From positions 1-11,044 of the forward strand of contig CBFDBT010000081.1 in assembly GCA_965603115.1 (NCBI GenBank): a stretch of DNA of 11,044 bases, in the 5' to 3' direction. Position numbers and translations under genes: made by a program. The stretch's first letter is position 1; each line of letters starts with the position of its first letter. This DNA is from CBFDBT01 sp965603115. GTDB taxonomy: Bacteria > Pseudomonadota > Alphaproteobacteria > Sphingomonadales > Kordiimonadaceae. Below, piece by piece: positions 5,595 to 11,044 of the stretch. Under the pieces are notes generated by a model. That model did no database searches, was not told the origin of the DNA, and was given only the letters and a program-made list of their open reading frames with translations.

Positions 5595-6056
5595 ATGAGC
5601 ATTGAAGACAAACTCTCAGAGCTAGGCATCACCCTACCAACGCCAGCTGCACCTGTGGCTAATTATGTTGCCAGTGTTGTTACTGGAAACCTTATTAGTA
5701 TTTCTGGGCAAGTACCCCTTGGACCAAATGGCATTGAGTATGTTGGCAAAACTGGTAGAGATATTAGCCCTGAAGATGCGAACAAGGCTGCGCGTTTATG
5801 CGCTATCAATCTCATAGCACAAATGAAAGCCGCCTGCGACGGCGATTTAGAGCGTGTTGCACGCATCGTCAAACTCGGTGGCTTTGTTAATTGCACCGAT
5901 GACTTTACCGGTCAACCTGCCGTCATTAATGGTGCGTCAGACCTGATGGTTGAAGTTTTTGGCGACAAAGGCCGCCATAGTCGCTCTGCAGTAGGCGTTA
6001 ATGCCTTGCCGCTTGGTGTTGCTGTGGAAATTGATGCGCTGGTAGAAATTAGCTAA
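5595..6056 (+). CDS. RidA family protein (YjgF/YER057c/UK114)
   Basis: This is a small enzyme of the family whose best-known member, RidA, hydrolyses reactive enamine/imine intermediates made by PLP enzymes. It has 153 residues and belongs to the longer (about 150 aa) subgroup, whose exact substrate is not settled. The visible core is LISISGQVPLGPNG (33-46), then VKLGGFVNCTDDF (92-104), and HSRSAVGVNALPLGVAVEID. In that last stretch R130 corresponds to the substrate carboxylate-binding arginine (R105 of E. coli RidA). No signal peptide is seen, so it is cytoplasmic and probably a trimer like its relatives. The AAAGAGAA before the ATG is a moderate ribosome binding site. It is the first gene of a tight four-gene unit: the next start lies 1 nt after its stop. 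I leave the symbol empty because it is not the canonical 128-residue RidA. Confidence 0.9.
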   Translation: MSIEDKLSELGITLPTPAAPVANYVASVVTGNLISISGQVPLGPNGIEYVGKTGRDISPEDANKAARLCAINLIAQMKAACDGDLERVARIVKLGGFVNCTDDFTGQPAVINGASDLMVEVFGDKGRHSRSAVGVNALPLGVAVEIDALVEIS

Positions 6057-6057
6057 T

Positions 6058-6801
6058 ATGAAACATCTTCCACCCCCCGCATGGCTAACCGAGCGACCCA
6101 TTGCACACAGAGGTTTGCACAAAAAGGGTACCGAGAGGGTGGAAAATACGATCCCGGCTATAAAAGCAGCCATAGAGGCAGGATTTGCTATCGAAGTGGA
6201 TGTCCAACTTACCAAAGATCAGGGTGTGGCTGTCATTCATGACCGCACCCTTGACCGACTGACAAATAAGAGCGGATATCTGCCAGAAATGACCCTTGAA
6301 GAGGTCACCGCAATAGAAGTCGCCGGCAGCAGTAGCCTTATCCTCAGCTTGCAGTCCTTGTTGGATTTAGTGGATGGTAAAGTCCCACTGTTTATTGAGC
6401 TTAAAGTTATTAGAGAAGATGACCCAAACGCCCTACCCGCTGCAATGATTGACATATTACGCGCCTACAAAGGACCCTTTGCTGTTATGTCATTTCATCC
6501 GCTGGCGATTAAATGGTTCAAAGATAATGCTCCAGACATCGTGCGCGGCGTGGTACTTGAACAATCGAGCAATCGCTTTAAATTGAATATGGGGTTCAGG
6601 CGCAGAAAATATTGCAAAATTGCAGGCGCTCAATTTGTCGCTCACAATATAAAGAACCTACCCGACTATTTTACTAAACGCTGGCGCGCTGCAGGCCATC
6701 CACTGGTGTCGTGGACGGTTAATACAAAAGAGCTAGAGGCACGGGCTGCCAAATATGCGGATCAACCCATTTTTGAAATTCCCGCTGTCGTTGGAGAGTG
6801 A
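6058..6801 (+). CDS. Glycerophosphodiester phosphodiesterase
   Basis: This metal-dependent enzyme cleaves glycerophosphodiesters (deacylated phospholipid head groups) to glycerol-3-phosphate and an alcohol. The 247-residue product has the GDPD TIM-barrel signature: AHRGLH with catalytic H17 and R18, VEN with E29 and N30, EVDVQLTKD with metal ligands E46 and D48, HD with catalytic H61, and ELK with E114 and K116. Late barrel strands carry MSFHP (144-148) and VSWTVNT (217-223). There is no signal peptide, so it acts in the cytoplasm on internal or imported diesters. It starts 1 nt after the ridA-like stop and its own end overlaps the ribosome binding site of the next gene. I do not give a symbol because the glpQ and ugpQ types cannot be separated with certainty, although the small cytoplasmic form is nearer ugpQ. 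Confidence 0.92.
   Translation: MKHLPPPAWLTERPIAHRGLHKKGTERVENTIPAIKAAIEAGFAIEVDVQLTKDQGVAVIHDRTLDRLTNKSGYLPEMTLEEVTAIEVAGSSSLILSLQSLLDLVDGKVPLFIELKVIREDDPNALPAAMIDILRAYKGPFAVMSFHPLAIKWFKDNAPDIVRGVVLEQSSNRFKLNMGFRRRKYCKIAGAQFVAHNIKNLPDYFTKRWRAAGHPLVSWTVNTKELEARAAKYADQPIFEIPAVVGE
6793..6798 (+). promoter_or_regulatory. Ribosome binding site deciding a TTG start
   Basis: GGAGAG sits inside the last codons of the phosphodiesterase gene. Counting from GGAG there are 6 nt to the TTG at 6803. The alternative ATG at 6755 has no comparable element and would overlap the previous gene by 47 bp. Confidence 0.55.
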
Positions 6802-6802
6802 T

Positions 6803-7954
6803 TTGACCTTCAAAGCGGAAGTCATCGCTGACATAACCACAATCGATACGGCTGACTGGAATGCCCTTGCAGGCTCAGATAATCCTTTTGTTCGTCATGA
6901 ATTTTTAAGCGCGCTTGAAGTTACGGGTTGCGCTGCGGCTAACGCAGGCTGGCAAGCCCAGCATATCCTCATTTATGAAGACGAGACACTCATTGGTGCC
7001 ATGCCGCTTTACCTCAAAAGTCATTCTTACGGCGAATATGTCTTTGACCATGGCTGGGCGGATGCTTACGAGCGTTCTGGCAGACGCTATTACCCCAAAA
7101 TGCAATCGAGTGTGCCTTTCACGCCCGCTACTGGGCCACGCTTTTTAACGGGTAATAGAAAAGATAAACAAGCGATCATTGCACTGCTTCTAAATGCCGC
7201 ACAGCAGCTAACAGAAACACGCAATGCGAGTAGTTTGCATATTACCTTCCTTGACCATGAAAGTTGTAAAGGCGCGCTTGAATGCGGCATGCTAGAGCGC
7301 AATGATATCCAGTATCACTGGCAAAACAATAGCTATAAAAACTTTGATGACTTCCTCGACACCCTAACCTCGCGAAAAAGAAAACAAATAAGAAAAGAGC
7401 GCAAATCAGTTCAAGACTCTGGCATAGACATTCGCTGGCTAAAAGGAAAAGACATCACCCAAGGTGATTGGGAGCATTTCTATGAATTTTATATAGATAC
7501 TGGCTCAAGAAAGTGGGGAACACCCTATCTTAATAGGGATTTTTTTAATCTTATCAGCCAATCTATGCCCGAAACCATAATGCTTTCTCTTGCCTACGAG
7601 GACGATGTGCCTATTGCTGGAGCTCTCAATTTTGTCGGCACAAATGCGATTTATGGTCGCCACTGGGGGTGCAGTAAAGATATTAAAAACCTGCATTTTG
7701 AACTTTGTTATTATCAAGCAATCGACTATGCAATTAAGCATGGCCTTACCTATGTTGAAGCGGGCGCACAAGGGCAACACAAAATTGCTAGAGGCTATGT
7801 GCCCACCAAAACATATAGCGCGCACTGGTTGAGTGATCCAGAATTTCAACAAGCCGTCGCGCACTACCTTGAAGGCGAGCGTTTGCAGATTGATCTTGAA
7901 ATCAAAGCCCTCAGTGAGCACACTCCTTATGCAAAAACACAAAGTAATATCTGA
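6803..7954 (+). CDS. PF04339 (FemAB-like, GNAT-fold) acyltransferase-like protein
   Basis: This 383-residue protein (from TTG) is of the PF04339/DUF482 family, related in fold to FemAB peptidoglycan-bridge aminoacyl transferases and GNAT acetyltransferases. The biochemical activity of the family is not established. Family hallmarks are WNALAGSDNPFVRHEFL (19-35), SHSYGEYVFDHGWADAYER (73-91), YYPKMQSSVPFTPATGPR (96-113), a basic RKRKQIRKERK stretch (191-201), YGRHWGC (284-290) and EAGAQGQHKIARGY (319-332). It has no signal peptide or membrane helix and is predicted cytoplasmic. The TTG start fits the spacing of GGAGAG and the usual family N-terminus; an ATG at 6755 would give 399 residues. It is translationally linked to the phosphodiesterase, and nnrS follows after 18 nt. 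The pairing with a GDPD hints at envelope or lipid metabolism, but this is inference. Confidence 0.85.
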   Translation: MTFKAEVIADITTIDTADWNALAGSDNPFVRHEFLSALEVTGCAAANAGWQAQHILIYEDETLIGAMPLYLKSHSYGEYVFDHGWADAYERSGRRYYPKMQSSVPFTPATGPRFLTGNRKDKQAIIALLLNAAQQLTETRNASSLHITFLDHESCKGALECGMLERNDIQYHWQNNSYKNFDDFLDTLTSRKRKQIRKERKSVQDSGIDIRWLKGKDITQGDWEHFYEFYIDTGSRKWGTPYLNRDFFNLISQSMPETIMLSLAYEDDVPIAGALNFVGTNAIYGRHWGCSKDIKNLHFELCYYQAIDYAIKHGLTYVEAGAQGQHKIARGYVPTKTYSAHWLSDPEFQQAVAHYLEGERLQIDLEIKALSEHTPYAKTQSNI

Positions 7955-7972
7955 CCCTACAAAGGAATGATA

Positions 7973-9160
7973 ATGGCAGTAACTGAGAGTATAGCTAAAC
8001 GACGCGGCTACGATGGCCCTGCTATCTTTGAACGTGGCTTTCGTCCATTTTTCTTTCTGGCTGGCCTTTGGGCACTCATCCCGCTTGCGCTGTGGGTTCT
8101 TATTTACCTTGGCATGATAACGCCTATCACAGACATTAACTCACAGACGTGGCACGCCCACGAAATGATCTTTGGTTATGCAGGCGCGGCCCTTGCCGGG
8201 TTCGCCCTCACGGCCATTCCCAATTGGACAGGTCGCCTACCAATGCGCGGCAATAGGCTTTTTATGCTTGTTCTATTATGGTTGCTTGCTCGCAGCTTGA
8301 GTGTGAGCACTCTTTTTGTTGATGTCTCCATCTACGCTCTAGCCTTTGAAAGCCTGTTTTTCATTGGTTTTTCAGCCTTGGTCTTTCGCGAAATTTTAGT
8401 GGGTAAAAATTGGCGCAACTTGCCTGTAGCGATCATTTTCAGCCTTTACGGCCTCACTGCAATTCTTTCAACTCTCGGCAATATGGTGCTGATTATTTCT
8501 GATCTAAATTTTGACAGAATGGCAATAGCAACGCTCATACTTCTCATCAGCCTCATTGGCGGTCGTATTGTGCCAAGCTTTACGCAAAACTGGTTAAAAC
8601 AACAAGGTGTGAGCCAAATGCCCGTCGCCTTCAACAAAAATGATGGTGCTATTCTCCTAGTGAGCGCGGCAACCTTAATCCTTTGGCTCGCCCTACCTTA
8701 CGACCATATCAATGTCACAGCGGCCACATCGCTAACGGCCCTGCTTCACATCTGGAGGCTTTCTCGCTGGTGCGGCCTGGCTACTTTCAAAGAGCCACTT
8801 GTCGCCATGCTGCATATTGCTTACCTGTGGATACCCATTGGCTTTGCCGTGGCGACACTGGCGAGCCTTGATATTGTCAGCGAAACTACGGTCGTGCACG
8901 CATGGACAACAGGGGCCATAGCCAGCATGACCTTGGCGGTTATGATGCGCGCTAGCCTTGGTCACTCTGGGCGAGCGCTTAAAGCCGACAAGTGGACCAC
9001 GACAGTCTTTAGCCTAATCACAGTGGCCGCTATCACCCGCCTTATCGCCGCAACCATGGCATCAACCGAGCTGATAACAGCATCAGCCTTGCTGTGGATT
9101 GCAGGTTATCTAGTTTATGTGATTAGCTACACACCAATACTGTGGAAGACGAAGGGGTAA
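7973..9160 (+). CDS. nnrS: NnrS family membrane protein
   Basis: This polytopic inner-membrane protein of the NnrS family (heme- and copper-containing, about 400 residues, around 12 helices) is linked in other bacteria to tolerance of nitric oxide and nitrosative stress. The 395-residue product is strongly hydrophobic. It has the family N-terminus FERGFRPFFFLAGLWAL (19-35) and WHAHEMIFGYAGAALAGFAL (60-79). Later come IGGRIVPSFTQNWL (195-208) and conserved histidines in HIAYLWIPIG (H281), VVHAWTTGAI (H309) and GHSGR (H331). H61 and H63 are candidate metal ligands. The ATG at 7973 is preferred because AAGGA (7962-7966) lies six nt upstream; the ATG at 7967 is too close to it. It is the last gene of the ridA unit. 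No denitrification or NO reductase gene is in the window, so its use here is probably detoxification. Confidence 0.9.
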   Translation: MAVTESIAKRRGYDGPAIFERGFRPFFFLAGLWALIPLALWVLIYLGMITPITDINSQTWHAHEMIFGYAGAALAGFALTAIPNWTGRLPMRGNRLFMLVLLWLLARSLSVSTLFVDVSIYALAFESLFFIGFSALVFREILVGKNWRNLPVAIIFSLYGLTAILSTLGNMVLIISDLNFDRMAIATLILLISLIGGRIVPSFTQNWLKQQGVSQMPVAFNKNDGAILLVSAATLILWLALPYDHINVTAATSLTALLHIWRLSRWCGLATFKEPLVAMLHIAYLWIPIGFAVATLASLDIVSETTVVHAWTTGAIASMTLAVMMRASLGHSGRALKADKWTTTVFSLITVAAITRLIAATMASTELITASALLWIAGYLVYVISYTPILWKTKG

Positions 9161-9172
9161 TAAAGACCACCC

Positions 9173-11044
9173 CTACCTTACAGGTTCTTTTTTCTTTGGC
9201 CCTTTTTTAGGAGAACTTTTCGGCAAAGCCTTTGGTGCATTGGCTGTGATTTCAAAATCGAGAGCATCATCCTTGAGTTTTACAATCACCTCACCACCGC
9301 GCTGCAAACGACCGAACAACAGTTCATCCGCCAGTGCTTTCTTGATATGCTCTTGAATAACGCGTGATAGTGGCCGCGCACCATAAACTTTATCGTAGCC
9401 TTTATTCGCGAGCCACGCTTTGGCAGCTGCACTTAAGCTGATTGCCACACCGCGGTCTTGTAACTGCATTTCAAGCTCCAGAATGAACTTTTCAACAACC
9501 TTGGCAACCACTTCTGGCGGTAAATAATCAAAAGGAATGGTCGCATCCAAACGATTGCGGAATTCAGGCGTAAAGAGCTTTTTAATAGCCTCTTCATCAG
9601 CGCCTTCATTAACATCCCTGCCAAATCCAATGGCAGATTTACTCATCTCCTGCGCCCCGGCATTGGTCGTCATAATCAACACGACATTGCGGAAATCAAC
9701 AGATTTTCCGTTATGGTCGGTTAATTTACCGTTATCCATAACTTGCAACAAGATGTTAAACAGGTCTGGGTGCGCTTTTTCAATCTCGTCCAAGAGCAAC
9801 ACGCAGTGCGGGTGCTGATCAACAGCATCAGTGAGTAGTCCACCCTGATCAAACCCTACATAGCCAGGAGGCGCGCCAATGAGGCGCGAAATGGAATGAC
9901 GTTCCATATATTCGGACATATCAAAGCGATGCAGCTCAACACCTTGTAAATGCGCAAGCTGTTTTGCCACTTCGGTTTTACCCACACCTGTTGGGCCAGA
10001 AAATAAATAACTGCCAATGGGTTTATTTGGCTCTCTCAGCCCTGCGCGAGCAAGTTTAATCGCAGATGAAAGCGCATCAATTGCAGTATCTTGACCAAAG
10101 ACAACCCGCTTAAGCTCTTGTGGCAAGTTCTGCATGACCCTTGCGTCATCCTGTGTCATGGTCTTGGCTGGAATACGGGCAATTTTGGCCACAACAGCCT
10201 CAATATCCTTGACGCCAAGCTGTTTTTTGCGCTTGGATGGCGTCAGCAGCATTTGAGCAGCCCCTGCTTCATCAATAACGTCAATCGCCTTATCCGGTAA
10301 CTTACGATCGCCAATATAACGGTGGGAAAGCTCAACAGCAGATTTAACCGCATCGGCGGTATAACGCACATTATGATGCTTTTCAAAATACGGTTTTAGG
10401 CCTTGAATAATTTTGATGGTATCGGGCACAGATGGTTCGACCACGTCAATTTTCTGGAAACGGCGCAGCAAAGCTCTGTCTTTTTCAAAATGTGCACGGA
10501 ACTCTTTATACGTCGTAGAGCCCATACAGCGGATATCACCAGACGCCAGTGATGGCTTGAGCAAATTACTCGCGTCCATAGCCCCGCCAGAGGTAGCGCC
10601 AGCGCCAATAACAGTATGAATTTCGTCGATGAACAGCACTGCTTCCGGTAACTTTTCCAGCTCTTTTACCACTGCTTTTAAGCGTTCTTCAAAGTCGCCA
10701 CGATAGCGGGTTCCAGCGAGCAAACTACCCATATCAAGAGAATAAATCACTGCATCTTCAAGCACTTCTGGCACATTCTTTTCAGTGATTAAACGGGCAA
10801 GCCCTTCAGCAATGGCGGTTTTACCAACACCGGAATCGCCCACAAGTAGTGGATTATTCTTTGACCGACGACACAATACTTGCACCGCACGGTCAAGCTC
10901 TTCCTGGCGACCAATAAGGGGATCAATTTTCCCCTCCTTTGCTTTTTCATTGAGGTTAACGCAGTAAGTATTGAGCGCACTATCAGTCTTTGGCCCCGCC
11001 TCATCATGGTCTGCAACAATATCTTCGCCTTCTTCTTCACCTTC
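9173..11044 (-). CDS. clpA: ATP-dependent Clp protease ATP-binding subunit ClpA (partial, N-terminus missing)
   Basis: This is the AAA+ unfoldase that feeds substrates, often with adaptor ClpS, into the ClpP peptidase. The frame stays open to the right edge, giving 623 residues; about 140 N-terminal residues, including the adaptor-binding N-domain, lie outside. The first visible part is an acidic linker, then NEKAKEGKIDPLIGRQEELD. AAA1 has Walker A GDSGVGKT (69-76), the RYRGDFEER pore-loop region and Walker B FIDE (138-141). AAA2 has GPTGVGKT (350-357), GYVGF, LLDE (417-420), the ClpP-binding IGF loop (472-474) and sensor-2 GARP (555-558). There is no ClpB-type coiled-coil middle domain, so ClpA rather than ClpB/ClpC. 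The C-terminus ends in a lysine- and proline-rich tail (SSPKKGPKKKEPVR). It converges on nnrS with a 12-nt gap. clpS would be expected beyond the right edge. Confidence 0.96.
   Translation of the reverse strand, partial: EGEEEGEDIVADHDEAGPKTDSALNTYCVNLNEKAKEGKIDPLIGRQEELDRAVQVLCRRSKNNPLLVGDSGVGKTAIAEGLARLITEKNVPEVLEDAVIYSLDMGSLLAGTRYRGDFEERLKAVVKELEKLPEAVLFIDEIHTVIGAGATSGGAMDASNLLKPSLASGDIRCMGSTTYKEFRAHFEKDRALLRRFQKIDVVEPSVPDTIKIIQGLKPYFEKHHNVRYTADAVKSAVELSHRYIGDRKLPDKAIDVIDEAGAAQMLLTPSKRKKQLGVKDIEAVVAKIARIPAKTMTQDDARVMQNLPQELKRVVFGQDTAIDALSSAIKLARAGLREPNKPIGSYLFSGPTGVGKTEVAKQLAHLQGVELHRFDMSEYMERHSISRLIGAPPGYVGFDQGGLLTDAVDQHPHCVLLLDEIEKAHPDLFNILLQVMDNGKLTDHNGKSVDFRNVVLIMTTNAGAQEMSKSAIGFGRDVNEGADEEAIKKLFTPEFRNRLDATIPFDYLPPEVVAKVVEKFILELEMQLQDRGVAISLSAAAKAWLANKGYDKVYGARPLSRVIQEHIKKALADELLFGRLQRGGEVIVKLKDDALDFEITANAPKALPKSSPKKGPKKKEPVR

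Noticed and set aside
7505..7942. 145-codon minus-strand open frame inside the PF04339 gene
   Set aside because: It lies wholly antisense to a well-supported family protein and its translation is cysteine- and isoleucine-rich with no recognisable motif.
9154..9173. GGGGT/ACCCC as a terminator between nnrS and clpA
   Set aside because: The stem is only 5 bp with a 10-nt loop and there is no T-run on either strand; too weak to call.
10883..10885. GTG as a start codon for clpA
   Set aside because: The frame continues upstream to the window edge with conserved ClpA residues. The GTG encodes an internal valine and the gene is simply cut by the edge.
10789..11040. An 83-codon minus-strand open frame at the right edge
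   Set aside because: It overlaps clpA in another frame. The true clpA frame is open to the edge and encodes recognisable ClpA sequence (GKIDPLIGRQEELDRAVQVL), so this one is a shadow.
1..11044. Mobile elements, CRISPR arrays, tRNA/rRNA genes, toxin-antitoxin or defence systems
   Set aside because: No transposase, spaced direct repeats, cloverleaf-like sequence or defence-type domain was seen. The long genes belong to known core families and the gaps are short.

Overview
This window is about 11 kb of chromosomal, mostly housekeeping and regulatory DNA from an alphaproteobacterium. The evidence is the combination of a DivK single-domain receiver, a PleD-type diguanylate cyclase (REC, degenerate REC, GGDEF), the alphaproteobacterial DUF3572 protein next to a DinB polymerase with an N-terminal cysteine cluster, a PF04339 acyltransferase-like protein beside a glycerophosphodiester phosphodiesterase, and ClpA. 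Coding DNA is moderate in GC and the gaps between genes are AT-rich. I cannot place it to genus. I see no insertion sequence, phage gene, CRISPR array, tRNA or rRNA.

Layout. Left edge (1-61): a probable 19-codon tail of an upstream gene. Then rpmG (ribosomal protein L33) on the plus strand, separated from the convergent pleD by a strong bidirectional hairpin terminator. pleD and divK lie on the minus strand in the order divK then pleD, with a 91-bp gap that holds a promoter-like -10 and a perfect 17-bp palindrome. A 199-bp AT-rich divergent region with short repeats separates divK from a plus-strand group: DUF3572, a HAD-family hydrolase (coupled by TAATG) and dinB.

A 164-bp gap with a TTAA-N7-TTAA (CtrA-type) box and a sigma-54-like -24/-12 element precedes a stand-alone diguanylate cyclase, which ends in a hairpin terminator. 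A second promoter region (TATAAT plus a 12-bp palindrome) precedes a tight four-gene unit: RidA-family protein, glycerophosphodiester phosphodiesterase, PF04339 protein and NnrS. This unit converges on clpA, which runs off the right edge without its N-terminus.

How it fits together. DivK and PleD are cell-cycle and c-di-GMP regulators in Caulobacter. The second cyclase has a candidate CtrA box, and DivK acts upstream of CtrA in Caulobacter, so one regulatory circuit could join the two cyclase loci; this is inference. The other genes concern DNA damage tolerance (DinB), reactive-metabolite removal (RidA), lipid head-group turnover (GDPD), nitric oxide tolerance (NnrS) and regulated proteolysis (ClpA). 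I found no clearly new multi-gene system. The most interesting unexplained signals are the palindromic elements at promoters and the putative dual control of the second cyclase.
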